64,000 bases of DNA from Bacillus sp. 2205SS5-2 (GTDB lineage Bacteria; Bacillota; Bacilli; Bacillales; Bacillaceae_K): contig NZ_JAYKTS010000005.1 of assembly GCF_037024155.1 (NCBI RefSeq), positions 124,001 through 188,000 of the forward strand. The letters run 5' to 3'. The position numbers and the translations under genes were made by a program. Shown here one piece after another: positions 1 through 8,754 of the stretch (positions are counted from its first letter, which is position 1; every line of letters starts with the position of its first letter). The notes below the pieces were generated by a model. That model worked only from the letters and a program-made list of their open reading frames with translations, did no database searches and was not told the origin of the DNA.

Positions 1-731
1 AGCTTTATTGTAAACTGATTCAAAGGTGTTCCATTTGCTTGATCTCTTTCGTAAAGCATGAGAATAGCATTGTCATTTCCAACCCAGCTCTCCGTTTCTG
101 TTACTATAAACACAAATTGAGTCCAGCTTGGTTCCTTTTTATTCACTTTAACAAGTGTCTCTTCAACTAATACATCATGACCATCTTCTACGGTGTAATA
201 AAAACTACCCTCTCTCGTTTTGGCCTCTCCTGAGATTTCAAACTGACCCTTTCCCTTAACTAAAACCTTTAAATTTCGAAAAGTGTCTCGCGAATCATCC
301 ACTTTAAAAGAATAGTTTGTTTGTAAAGAATCCTTAGCTTTTGGTTTCGTGGGTAGAAAACTGGCGATAATGGAATAATCTCCTCCAGGTAAATCTGGTC
401 TCATTTGCCAAACACTTGTCCATACTTTCGATTGCCCAGGTTTTAATGTAAGAGTATGAAGAGACTGAAGAAATCGCTTTCCATCACTATGACGATAAAC
501 CTTTTGATTTTGTTCATTATAAATGCAGTAATCAAACATTTGACTTGTTGGAAACTGAAACGTATAAGTAGACGAGCTTTTATTCTGCAATGAAAGGGTG
601 ATTTTCATTTCTTCTCCAATAACTGTACCTTCAACACTCCACTGTAATTCTTTTTTTGTCATTCCATATGTCATTTGCATCGTTGAAAAAAGAGACGTAC
701 ATAGAAGCATAAAACAAACCCATTTCTTCAA
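1..731 (-). CDS. Secreted BsuPI-domain protein (partial)
   Basis: The minus strand is open from a TTG at 731 to the window edge (243 codons, C-terminus missing). The TTG has a strong GGAGG ribosome site six bases upstream; no ATG fits as well. The N-terminus MKKWVCFMLLCTSLFSTMQ looks like a Sec signal peptide, without a convincing lipobox. The mature part begins with a beta-rich stretch carrying the GKRFLQSL and LKPGQSKVW patterns of intracellular proteinase inhibitor (BsuPI) domains, followed by a second beta-rich segment (around residues 140-240). BsuPI-type domains occur in Bacillus protease inhibitors and in envelope proteins of unknown role. Export is inferred from the signal peptide; the actual target is unknown. 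Confidence 0.7.
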   Translation of the reverse strand, partial: MKKWVCFMLLCTSLFSTMQMTYGMTKKELQWSVEGTVIGEEMKITLSLQNKSSSTYTFQFPTSQMFDYCIYNEQNQKVYRHSDGKRFLQSLHTLTLKPGQSKVWTSVWQMRPDLPGGDYSIIASFLPTKPKAKDSLQTNYSFKVDDSRDTFRNLKVLVKGKGQFEISGEAKTREGSFYYTVEDGHDVLVEETLVKVNKKEPSWTQFVFIVTETESWVGNDNAILMLYERDQANGTPLNQFTIK

Positions 732-787
732 AATGATTCCTCCTATTTTCAGGTTAATCATTTGTAGTATCTGTTTTTCTTCTTATC

Positions 788-1639
788 TTAGTCTTTTCTA
801 AAAAAGCCGAAAATTCCTGTCGTCTGAACAATGTTTGTAAAGGCTGTCGGATCAACTTCTTTTATAATGTGTTCTAAATCAAATAATTCATATCGAGTAA
901 TAACAATAATCATCATTTCTTTGCTCTCATTTGAGAAGGCACCCTTAGCTGGTACGGTGGTAATGCCCCGGACCATTTTAGAATGAATTGCTTGTTTTAA
1001 TTCTTTCGATTTTTTTGTAATAATCATCGCTGTTAATTTTTCATGACGGGTATGAATCGCATCGATTACTCTTGTAGATGCATATAACCCAACTAATGTG
1101 TACAACGCATTTTCCCAGCCATAAAGGGCACCAGCGCTAATGATGATGACTCCATTCATGATAAAAAAATAGATTCCCACAGGTCTATCCTTCATTTTAG
1201 ATAATAACATAGCAATAATATCCATACCGCCGGTTGAAGCTCCCCATTTTAGAGTGAGCCCTACACCTATAGCACCAATCACCCCACCAAAAATCGCATT
1301 TAAGATAATATCAGGTGAAATTTCATTTACTGGGATTATTTCTAAAAAAAACGACATTGATACTACCGAAACAAAGCTGTATATTGTAAAACTTTTCCCA
1401 ACTTTGATCCACCCTAATATTGTGACGGGAATGTTTAGTAATAATAATAATATCCCTGTCGAAATAGAAAACGGTGTGTTATCCGTAATGATACTTGAAA
1501 GAAGTTGGGCAACCCCAGTGAATCCTCCAGCATACACATTGGCAGGTATTAAAAACAAATTAAGAGCTATTGCATTCAAAAGTGCTCCTATTAGAACTAT
1601 TGAAAATTTCTTAATTTCTAATATAATATCTTTTGACAT
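788..1639 (-). CDS. yitT: YitT family membrane protein
   Basis: 283 residues with five to six hydrophobic segments in the first two thirds (about 10-190), including the glycine-rich NVYAGGFTGVAQLL and WGASTGGMDIIA motifs of the YitT family. The last 80 residues form a soluble DUF2179 domain ending near TTGIFGFFRKD. Members are integral membrane proteins of unknown transport role, common in several paralogues in Bacillus. The start has a good site (AAGGAGG before the ATG). It is divergent from the DegV gene; B. subtilis has the same yitT/yitS pairing, which supports the symbol, though other YitT paralogues cannot be excluded. Confidence 0.85.
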   Translation of the reverse strand: MSKDIILEIKKFSIVLIGALLNAIALNLFLIPANVYAGGFTGVAQLLSSIITDNTPFSISTGILLLLLNIPVTILGWIKVGKSFTIYSFVSVVSMSFFLEIIPVNEISPDIILNAIFGGVIGAIGVGLTLKWGASTGGMDIIAMLLSKMKDRPVGIYFFIMNGVIIISAGALYGWENALYTLVGLYASTRVIDAIHTRHEKLTAMIITKKSKELKQAIHSKMVRGITTVPAKGAFSNESKEMMIIVITRYELFDLEHIIKEVDPTAFTNIVQTTGIFGFFRKD

Positions 1640-1785
1640 CTGTATCCTCCTTACTCTTACTGTTGTATACTTATCCTAATAACGGTAAATAAACACAAAA
1701 TCTTTGTTATTTCCTTTTTAAATCGCTACACTAGAATAAAGTACACAAGTAATAATGTAACACGATAAATGGAGAAGGTGAAAGT

Positions 1786-2640
1786 ATGACGATTAAAATT
1801 TTGGCCGACAGTGCCTGCGATTTACCTTATACCTTTTTTGAGAAAGAGTATACAGAACTCATTCCTCTTAGGGTGCATATTGATCAGAATGAATATGAAG
1901 ACTTGATTTCAATTCAACCAGAGCAAGTATACGATGCTATTCGGAATGGCAAATTACCGAAAACGTCCCAAGCTTCCCCCCTTACACTAGAAAAGATTTT
2001 TATTTCAATTGCAGAGAATAACGAAACTGGAATTTATGTTGCCTTTTCTTCTGAGCTTTCTGGCACATTTGGGACAGCGTTAATGGTGAAAGAACAAGTA
2101 AAAGAGCAGTATCCTCAACTCGATTTAACTATTATCGATTCGAAGTGTGCTTCTCTTGGATACGGGCTTGTAGTAAAAAATGCAACTGAGCAAGTGGAAA
2201 AGGGGGGGACAAAAGAAGAAGTTCTATCACAAATCCACCAACAGATTCACCATATGGAACATCTCTTCACCGTAGAAGATCTTGAATATATGGCAAGAGG
2301 AGGACGTGTGAGCAAAGCATCTGCCTTTATTGGTGGTTTACTAAACATCAAACCCTTGCTACATGTTGAAGAAGGAAAATTGGTACCCATTGAAAAGCTC
2401 AGAGGGCGAAAAAAGTTAATTCAGCGAATCTTATTTTTAATGGATGAACGTGGTGACTCGTTGGAAGACCAAACCATCGGAATTAGTCACGGGGATGACC
2501 TGGCTCTCGCTCAGGAAATGCAGCAATTAATTCAAGAAAAATTTGGGACCACTGACTTTTACATCCATACAATTGGCAGTGCCGTTGGAGCTCACGCCGG
2601 ACCTGGAACTCTTGCTATATTTTTCTTAAACAAGCAGTAA
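1786..2640 (+). CDS. yitS: DegV family fatty-acid-binding protein
   Basis: 284 residues matching the DegV fold: N-terminal ILADSACDLP, lipid-contacting SQASPL around residue 60, FSSELSGTF around 90, and a C-terminal GSAVGAHAGPGTLAIFF. DegV (FakB-like) proteins bind a fatty acid in the cleft between two domains; FakB paralogues present it to the kinase FakA, giving acyl phosphate for phospholipid synthesis. Whether this copy is a FakB or another DegV protein is not decidable from sequence alone. ATG at 1786 follows GGAGAAGG. It lies opposite yitT as in B. subtilis, and a very small gene follows 60 bases downstream before a terminator. Confidence 0.85.
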   Translation: MTIKILADSACDLPYTFFEKEYTELIPLRVHIDQNEYEDLISIQPEQVYDAIRNGKLPKTSQASPLTLEKIFISIAENNETGIYVAFSSELSGTFGTALMVKEQVKEQYPQLDLTIIDSKCASLGYGLVVKNATEQVEKGGTKEEVLSQIHQQIHHMEHLFTVEDLEYMARGGRVSKASAFIGGLLNIKPLLHVEEGKLVPIEKLRGRKKLIQRILFLMDERGDSLEDQTIGISHGDDLALAQEMQQLIQEKFGTTDFYIHTIGSAVGAHAGPGTLAIFFLNKQ

Positions 2641-2699
2641 TACATACTTTTCTTTCACTATGGAAAACTAAGGTTAACATGGTGAAAGGAGTAACAACT

Positions 2700-2831
2700 A
2701 TGCCGCATACTTCAGATAACGATAAAAAAGCACAAGACAAGCAAGCATGCAGACACGAAAAGAATTTAGAAAAAGAGAAGAATCGACAAGCCGGAAAACA
2801 ACAATTCTCTAAAAAAACCGATCATTTATAA
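2700..2831 (+). CDS. Small basic protein, DUF3941-like
   Basis: A 43-residue reading frame beginning MPHTSDNDKKAQDKQACRH, preceded by GAAAGGAG at good spacing and ending six bases before a strong terminator. It is very rich in Lys, Gln, Asp and Asn and has no hydrophobic segment. The pattern SDNDKKA...RHEKN...EKNR...FSKKTDHL resembles what I recall of the DUF3941 family of Bacillaceae; its function is unknown. It probably shares a transcript with the DegV gene upstream. Confidence 0.65.
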   Translation: MPHTSDNDKKAQDKQACRHEKNLEKEKNRQAGKQQFSKKTDHL

Positions 2832-2836
2832 CCTAG

Positions 2837-2865
2837 AAGACTAGCCACTACGGCTAGTCTTTTTC
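2837..2865 (+). terminator. Intrinsic terminator
   Basis: Ten-base perfect stem AAGACTAGCC/GGCTAGTCTT with a five-base loop, followed by a T-run. It ends the DegV/small-protein transcript. Confidence 0.9.
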
Positions 2866-2866
2866 C

Positions 2867-2978
2867 AATTGTTTTATTCCTATACCTTGGGGCTATTTCA
2901 TCTAATTTTTGATTAAACCCTCTATACCAATGATGATAAACTGATCCGAAAAGCAACAAATTTTTCGAAAACAGCCTT
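2867..2978. repeat. Internally deleted AAGGCT element copy
   Basis: About 112 bp. Both ends of the dispersed element are recognisable (a GGGGCTATTTCATC stretch on the left and CGAAAACAGCCTT on the right), but much of the middle is missing. No target duplication seen. Confidence 0.6.
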
Positions 2979-3101
2979 TCAATTAAAGGGATCTCTTTTT
3001 CGCGCCTAGGTATCAAACCTTATTTCATAACTGTTTAATAAGACCATGAAGACTAATTGTGAGAGCATCAAAATTCTAATTTTTTTCAAAGGAGAGATTC
3101 G

Positions 3102-3965
3102 ATGTCAAAGCAGCAAAAACCAACTTTTCCCCCTCAACATCAAGATCATCAACCTGGAACAGAAGACGAAATGAAACCTCAATCAAAATATGTAAATGAC
3201 AACTATAAAGGGAGTGGTAAATTACAAAATAAAGTCGCTCTAATTTCAGGTGGCGACAGTGGAATCGGAAAATCGGTTGCTCTATATTTTGCTAAAGAAG
3301 GGGCCGATATTGCTATAGTTTATCTGGAAGAACATCAAGACGCTAACAAAACAAAAGCTCTCATTGAAAAGGAAGGAAGAAAATGTGTATTATACAGCGG
3401 AGATTTAGGAAGTGAATCCTTTTGCGGGGAAGTAGTAGCAAACACCATTCGTGACTTAGGGCAAGTAAACGTTCTTGTTAATAACGCTGCAGAACAACAT
3501 CCACAAAATAGCATATTACAAATTTCGGCCGAACAGCTTGAACGAACATTCAAAACCAATATTTTTTCATTTTTCTATTTGACTAAGGCTGCACTTCCTC
3601 ACTTAAATCAAGGAGCATCTATTATCAATACAACATCCATTACTGCTTATCAAGGTCATAAATCATTAATCGACTACGCTTCAACAAAAGGTGCTATTGT
3701 TACCTTCACTCGATCGTTAGCAGAATCTCTAGCCGAACAGGGTATTCGTGTAAACGGAGTGGCTCCAGGGCCAATATGGACTCCCTTAATTCCATCTACC
3801 TTTTCAGCAGAAAAAGTCGCAACCTTTGGTTCAAACACTCCAATGGGTCGCGCCGGTCAACCTTGTGAACTGGCCCCTGCGTATGTTTACCTTGCAAGTG
3901 AAGATTCAAGTTATGTATCAGGACAAGTGATTCATGTGAATGGTGGGGTTATTGTCAATGGGTAA
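3102..3965 (+). CDS. SDR family oxidoreductase, YhdF/YhxC type
   Basis: 287 residues. The first 40 are a polar tail (PPQHQDHQPGTEDEMKP) typical of the Bacillus YhdF/YhxC/YdaD stress group. A Rossmann fold follows: cofactor motif GGDSGIGKS near residue 50, NNAAEQH near 130, catalytic Ser in NTTSITA and the Tyr-x-x-x-Lys pair in DYASTKGA near 195-199, and the closing VSGQVIHVNGG. Predicted NAD(P)-dependent dehydrogenase/reductase in the cytoplasm; substrate unknown. ATG at 3102 follows AAAGGAGAG. It stands alone, with no close downstream partner. Confidence 0.9.
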   Translation: MSKQQKPTFPPQHQDHQPGTEDEMKPQSKYVNDNYKGSGKLQNKVALISGGDSGIGKSVALYFAKEGADIAIVYLEEHQDANKTKALIEKEGRKCVLYSGDLGSESFCGEVVANTIRDLGQVNVLVNNAAEQHPQNSILQISAEQLERTFKTNIFSFFYLTKAALPHLNQGASIINTTSITAYQGHKSLIDYASTKGAIVTFTRSLAESLAEQGIRVNGVAPGPIWTPLIPSTFSAEKVATFGSNTPMGRAGQPCELAPAYVYLASEDSSYVSGQVIHVNGGVIVNG

Positions 3966-4187
3966 CGTGAATACTCTCTAGCTCTTGCAGCATCAAACCT
4001 AGCTATTTCCATAAATGACTGTATATCAGCGATATTTTAAACTTAAATCCTCCGGAACGATTGGTGAACTTTTTTTCATTAAATTTGAAGGCATCATTCT
4101 ATTTTTCAACATTTTGATCTATGGTTAGGCATAAATCAATTTCTATGAAGTTCATTTCCAATATATGCATTTATCAAACCAAAAGAA

Positions 4188-4214
4188 AAACACCGAATAT
4201 TTTCGGTGTTTTTT
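4188..4214. terminator. Terminator hairpin
   Basis: Stem AAACACCGAA/TTCGGTGTTT followed by a T-run. It lies 220 bases after the SDR gene with no other gene between. The T-run is directly followed by a dispersed element whose 4-bp target duplication is TTTT, so the element landed in the terminator tail. Confidence 0.7.
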
Positions 4215-4378
4215 AAGGTTCTTTTCGTATACATTGTGGCAATTTCATCTGATTTTTGAATAAATCCTCCATTTCCCTGTTGATTTCGATCAAAAACAGA
4301 CGAAAAGATGCCCGAGACAAGCCATATCATAGAATATTAATGGATACAAAAAGCCACAATCATTGCGAAAACAGCCTT
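4215..4378. mobile_element. AAGGCT miniature element with TTTT duplication
   Basis: 164 bp from AAGGTT to AGCCTT, flanked by TTTT on both sides (4211-4214 and 4379-4382). Internal core GATGCCCGAGAC matches the family core. Its right duplication overlaps the left duplication of the next copy. Confidence 0.75.
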
Positions 4379-4383
4379 TTTTA

Positions 4384-4547
4384 AAGACTCTTTCGTATAC
4401 ATTGTTGTTATTGATCCATCATTTTGGGTAAATATCTACTTTTGCAGATATTACATTCAATTATTTACGAAAAGTTGACCCAAAACCATGCTAGGTCACA
4501 GTTTAAAAGCTGGTACCAAAAGCAACAAACTTTACGATAATAGCCTT
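4384..4547. mobile_element. AAGGCT miniature element with TTTA duplication
   Basis: 164 bp, exactly the same length as the neighbour, flanked by TTTA (4380-4383 and 4548-4551). The interior is diverged from the other copies, but both ends (CTTTCGTATACATTGTTG and AGCAACAAACTTTACG) are kept. Confidence 0.7.
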
Positions 4548-4586
4548 TTTAGAAAGTAAAATGTATATATTTTTAAAACGTTGTCA

Positions 4587-4710
4587 GTTTCTAGCTCCAA
4601 GTACCATGGACTCAAGGTCATAAGCCAAGCCCCCTTATGAGGCAAAGTACGTCTCTGTCTAGTCCTTGTCATATGCGAGTCGTCGACTAGCGGACATTTT
4701 ACGCTTTCCT
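4587..4710 (-). repeat. 126-bp type stem-loop repeat, single copy
   Basis: On the minus strand this matches the repeat that is tandemly triplicated at 24594-24971. Shared blocks are CATATGACAAGG, ACTTTGCCTCAT, CTTATGACC and TGGAGCTAG. It directly abuts the stop codon of the LacI-type regulator gene. Confidence 0.75.
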
Positions 4711-4711
4711 A

Positions 4712-5746
4712 TTAAATCTTGGATGTTGTTAAGACTTCACATGATTGGCGTTCAATAAGCTTATGTGGCACGATAATTCGTTTGACTGGTTCATTCTTGT
4801 TTTCGACCATCTGAATTAACGTCTTCGCTGCTTGATAGCCTAAATCAAAAATATTGATATCCATCGAAGTCAAAGGTGGACGTGACATTTCAGATAGCAT
4901 ATCATTGTTAAAGCTGATAATCGATAGATCCTTTGGTACCATTATTTGTAGTTCTGTTAAGGTATTGACAACACCTAGTGCCATAAGATCATCTGCTACA
5001 ACTAATGCAGTAGGGGGCGCGTTTAATTTCATTAGATAGCGAACAGCCTCCTGTCCACCTTCTTTTAAAAATTCCTGCTGAATAATATACTCTTCCTGCA
5101 GAGGAATTCCTGCTTCCCGTAGCGCTTTTTCATACCCTAATAACCTTTCAATTGTCACAACTAAATTTATATCTCCACCAATAAAAGCGATCCGATCATG
5201 ACCTAACCTCAAAAGATATTGTGTTACCTCTTTTGCAGCTCTGAAGTTATCATTATCCACATGAGTAATTTCCTCTACGTATTTAAATGGTTTTCCAATC
5301 ATGACAAATGGAAAATTGCGCTCTTTTAAATACATCATCGTTTTATCTTCTACTTTGGAATAAAGCATTACCACACCGTCGACACGACCACCTTGCACCA
5401 TTTGGACGACTCCTTCAAAAATTTCATCGTTCGTTTGTCCTGTCGTCATTTGTAGCGCAAAATGCTTTTCATGCGCCCCTTCACTCAACCCCCTTAACAC
5501 AGTTGAAAAGAATGGGTTTTGGAAAAAGATATCCCCAGAACTTGGCATTACCAAACCTAACACCTGAGTTGATTGGTTGGCAAGGCTACGAGCAATAAAG
5601 TTAGGGTGGTACCCTAATTGGCTCATGGCTTCACGAACTTTTTGTTTTGTTTTTTCACTGATTCTCGGATTGTTAGCTATGACCCTTGACACAGTAGACG
5701 GAGCAACATTTGCTACTTTTGCTACATCTTTAATTGTTACCGCCAT
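4712..5746 (-). CDS. LacI family regulator, MalR-like
   Basis: 344 residues from the ATG at 5746, which follows GGGAGGG at ideal spacing; the frame is open six codons further but without a ribosome site. The N-terminus VTIKDVAKVANVAPSTVSRV is the LacI helix-turn-helix, followed by the hinge helix (NFIARSLANQSTQVLGLVMP) and a periplasmic-binding-protein-like sugar domain (about 60-335). It lies downstream of and codirectional with the malE-malF-malG-amylase genes, separated by 590 bases, so it most likely represses the maltodextrin locus and is released by a maltose-type sugar. A palindromic operator candidate lies in the malE/neopullulanase spacer. Effector assignment is inference. Confidence 0.85.
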   Translation of the reverse strand: MAVTIKDVAKVANVAPSTVSRVIANNPRISEKTKQKVREAMSQLGYHPNFIARSLANQSTQVLGLVMPSSGDIFFQNPFFSTVLRGLSEGAHEKHFALQMTTGQTNDEIFEGVVQMVQGGRVDGVVMLYSKVEDKTMMYLKERNFPFVMIGKPFKYVEEITHVDNDNFRAAKEVTQYLLRLGHDRIAFIGGDINLVVTIERLLGYEKALREAGIPLQEEYIIQQEFLKEGGQEAVRYLMKLNAPPTALVVADDLMALGVVNTLTELQIMVPKDLSIISFNNDMLSEMSRPPLTSMDINIFDLGYQAAKTLIQMVENKNEPVKRIIVPHKLIERQSCEVLTTSKI

Positions 5747-5858
5747 GATTTTCCCTCCCTTCAAAAACTACTTAGTTATAGTTGAAGCAATATTAACTTT
5801 CTATTTTCACTGCTCGAATAGATGGTTTCATATTAATGGATTCACTTGAATCTATTTT

Positions 5859-5874
5859 TTTAAAGCGCTTACTT
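5859..5874. promoter_or_regulatory. Possible cre site upstream of the regulator gene
   Basis: TTTAAAGCGCTTACTT has the AAAGCGCTT core of CcpA/LacI-type operators, with two mismatches to the B. subtilis cre consensus. It sits about 115 bases upstream of the regulator start. Confidence 0.35.
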
Positions 5875-6079
5875 TAGGTTTGCTAATGTCTACTGCATTA
5901 ATGGGTTGTGGAAAGTAGATTTTGTTAGAAGAGTAATCCTTATTATTTTCAACTAGGTGATTATAATACGTCTTGCTCTCCTGCCTCCAGATTTCATCGG
6001 TCATTTTTCCGGTATTTTTACTATTTTACAATAATTTTTATGAAAAATACTTTTTTGTCTTTTGCAAACTTGTTTTAGA

Positions 6080-6245
6080 ATTCCTGTTTTCGCAAAGTTT
6101 ATTGCTCTTCGAACCAGTCTATTTTCGATGATATCTCTTTAGTACGCGGCGTTTATCCGTTTAATTTTGATGTGTATCACTACTAAAATGGAATATCCGA
6201 TCTAAAATTAATCTAAATATCAACAATGTAGACGAAAAGAGCCTT
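6080..6245. repeat. AAGGCT miniature element, degenerate
   Basis: Inverted copy with CTGTTTTCGCAAAGTTTATT on the left and GACGAAAAGAGCCTT on the right, in the gap between the amylase and regulator genes. No clear target duplication. Confidence 0.6.
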
Positions 6246-6332
6246 TACAAAAGACAAAAAAGGTTTCACATTGACACATTGGAAGAAATCTATTCCCCCT
6301 CGAATCAAAAATTCCACTCCATTCAAGCACTC

Positions 6333-7874
6333 CTATTTTTTCTCAAGTCGTTTTTTTCGGCTTTGCTTCCAAATTAAATAAATAAATCCTAAAAATAATA
6401 CATAGACCAAAGTGAGCGCAGAAATAAACCCGATATTTAATCCACTCTCATCCGCTACAGCATAGATTTCCGTAGTCTCTCGGTCCAATACGATAGAGAA
6501 TACACCGTTATCTTCGTTAACCTTATCTCCTGCGAGTAATCCCCGGAGTTCCTTGTCCTGATCAAATTCAGCAGCATTTATTTTGATGGTTTGTGTTTCG
6601 CTACTATCATTTATCGCAACGATGATTGTTTCATCTTCAAATTTTCTTTTATAAACTAACATTGTCCCATCGTGATCGATTTCTTCAATTGTTCCCCTTG
6701 TAAGAGCTGGAAGGTCTTGACGAAGTTGACCTAGTTTTGTAATATATTCAATTAAATCTTTGTCCGTTTTAAAATTCATTAGTCGTCTATTATCTGGGTC
6801 TTCTCCACCGTTAAGAGCAATTTCAGATCCGTAATAAACGATTGGAATTCCTGGTACTGTATACATATACGCTAGTGCTTGCTTCCACCTTGTTGGTGGA
6901 AATTGATTTTCTTCAGCTGCAAGCATTGTAAATCGCGACATATCATGATTATCAATAAATGTACCCATTAAATAAGGATCCTTGTAGAATGTCTCGTTAT
7001 AGTTCCAATAATTTGGTAAACGATCTAATGGAATATCTGTCGTTTTGAATACATTACGTAACTCATCATTTTGCGGAAAATCGACAAAGCCATCAATTCC
7101 GGTTTCAGCATATTTGGCAATGTTCTTGGGATCTTTATCATACACTTCACCTAATAAATAAAAGTCTTTATTGACCGATTTCACTTCTTGAGCGAATTTT
7201 TCCCAAAATGCAGCTGGTACATGACGTACAGTATCCAGTCGATAGCCATCAATATTTGTTTCTTCTATCCACCACTTGGCTGCCTCAAATAAATACTCCT
7301 GTACGTCAGGGTTTTCAGTGTTCAAATCTGGGAGGTCGTATAACCAGCTATTTTGTACATCTGCATCGTCTTTCCAGTTCGTAATGGATTTTTTATCATG
7401 TAACCAATTACTTTTCTCAGGATCTGACACCCACTCATGATTAGGCCCCACATGATTGACAACAAAATCCAATACTACTTTCAAATCCCGTTTATGAGCT
7501 TCCTCGACTAAAAGTTTAAATTCCTCCAACGTACCAAAATGCTCTTCTGTATTGTAAAAATCGCTAATCCAATACCCATGGTAGCCTTTGTCTTCATTGT
7601 TGAAAATAGGAGTGAGCCAAATGGAGGTAAAGCCCATTTCTTGAATATAATCAAGCTGACTCATTATCCCTTTGAAGTCTCCGCCATGGTAGGCTCTAGG
7701 ATCATCTAAATTAACGTCAAAATCATTATTATTCTCTTCATTTAAAAAGCGATCCACCATTATAAAATACATTGTTTCATCTTGCCATCGTCGTTCTTCT
7801 TTTTCAGCGGCTCCTGTTGGTAGAGCATAAAAAAGAAGAAACGGGATTAAAAGAAAGCTAAATCTTCTTTTCAT
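6333..7874 (-). CDS. Membrane-anchored GH13 alpha-amylase
   Basis: 513 residues. Signal peptide 1-23, then a GH13 TIM barrel: region I DFVVNH (about 136), region II GYRLDTVRH with nucleophile Asp214, region III GEVYD with acid/base Glu243, region IV FIDNHD with Asp311. All three catalytic residues are present. After a C-terminal beta domain (390-470) comes one transmembrane helix (GFISALTLVYVLFLGFIYLIW) and a basic tail, so the enzyme should be held on the outer face of the membrane. It would hydrolyse starch or long maltodextrins next to the MalEFG importer encoded just upstream (37-base gap to malG). A free secreted amylase would lack the C-terminal anchor. Confidence 0.92.
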   Translation of the reverse strand: MKRRFSFLLIPFLLFYALPTGAAEKEERRWQDETMYFIMVDRFLNEENNNDFDVNLDDPRAYHGGDFKGIMSQLDYIQEMGFTSIWLTPIFNNEDKGYHGYWISDFYNTEEHFGTLEEFKLLVEEAHKRDLKVVLDFVVNHVGPNHEWVSDPEKSNWLHDKKSITNWKDDADVQNSWLYDLPDLNTENPDVQEYLFEAAKWWIEETNIDGYRLDTVRHVPAAFWEKFAQEVKSVNKDFYLLGEVYDKDPKNIAKYAETGIDGFVDFPQNDELRNVFKTTDIPLDRLPNYWNYNETFYKDPYLMGTFIDNHDMSRFTMLAAEENQFPPTRWKQALAYMYTVPGIPIVYYGSEIALNGGEDPDNRRLMNFKTDKDLIEYITKLGQLRQDLPALTRGTIEEIDHDGTMLVYKRKFEDETIIVAINDSSETQTIKINAAEFDQDKELRGLLAGDKVNEDNGVFSIVLDRETTEIYAVADESGLNIGFISALTLVYVLFLGFIYLIWKQSRKKRLEKK

Positions 7875-7910
7875 CGCCGCTCCTCCTCAGTTTACTATTT
7901 TATTTTTAGA

Positions 7911-8753
7911 TTAACCCTTTGTACCACCTGCCGTCAATCCTGAGACAAAATACTTTTGGAAACTTAAGAATAACAAAGCGATTGGAACGGCAATTAATAC
8001 TGATCCAGCAGCAAATGTGGTAAACTCCGCTCCAAATTGTTTAGCAACTAAATCATATAAACCAACCGGTAGTGTGAATTTTTCTTCGGTTCGTAATAAA
8101 ATACTGGCTAGGATAAAGTCTGCGAACGGCGAAATAAATGAGAATAAGGCAACAACTGCGATAATTGGTTTTGCTAATGGCATAACGATTTGGAAATAAA
8201 TACGCATATGTCCTGCACCGTCCATTTTTGCAGACTCATCAAGTTCTTTCGGAATAGTATCCAAATAGCCTTTCATTAACCATGTATTCATCGGGATTTG
8301 ACCGGCAACGTACACTAAAATTAATCCTAAATGTGAATCTAATAATCCCGTTTGGAGTGCTAATACAAAGATGGCAATTAGCGCTGCAAAATTGGGAATC
8401 ATTTGTAAAACCAAAAAGGTAAGCAGCCCATTCTTACGACCAACAAAACGATAGCGAGAGAATGCGTACGCTGTTAAGCTAACCGTTAGTACGGTGAAGA
8501 ACATAGTCAATACACTGACTTTAATCGAGTTCCAATACCAATACAAGTAATTGGATTGATCTAAATCAAATAATTCTTTGTAGTGTGCAAGTGTTGCATT
8601 TTTAGGGATTATGCTTGATCCTGACAAGCTTTGTCCTGGGTTAAAAGAAGATCCTATAATCCAGGCAACTGGGTAAAGAATGATGGCAAACATAATCGCA
8701 ATAACCGTATATGAAAGTGTCAGTCTGATGTATTTCTGTCTTTTTAAATTCAT
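7911..8753 (-). CDS. malG: Maltodextrin ABC permease, MalG type
   Basis: 280 residues with six membrane segments and the cytoplasmic EAA loop (ELDESAKMDGAGHMRIYFQI, about 185-205) that docks the ATPase. It ends in the SGLTAGGTKG motif typical of MalG/MdxG. It is the fourth gene's neighbour in the transcript malE, malF, malG, amylase; one base separates it from malF, indicating translational coupling. It forms the inner-membrane channel with MalF. No ATP-binding subunit is encoded nearby; Bacillus importers of this kind usually share MsmX encoded elsewhere. Confidence 0.93.
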   Translation of the reverse strand: MNLKRQKYIRLTLSYTVIAIMFAIILYPVAWIIGSSFNPGQSLSGSSIIPKNATLAHYKELFDLDQSNYLYWYWNSIKVSVLTMFFTVLTVSLTAYAFSRYRFVGRKNGLLTFLVLQMIPNFAALIAIFVLALQTGLLDSHLGLILVYVAGQIPMNTWLMKGYLDTIPKELDESAKMDGAGHMRIYFQIVMPLAKPIIAVVALFSFISPFADFILASILLRTEEKFTLPVGLYDLVAKQFGAEFTTFAAGSVLIAVPIALLFLSFQKYFVSGLTAGGTKG

Positions 8754-8754
8754 A

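Noticed and set aside
1254-1679. Plus-strand open frame opposite yitT
   Set aside because: It is a shadow of the yitT coding frame; the minus-strand product is a clear family member.
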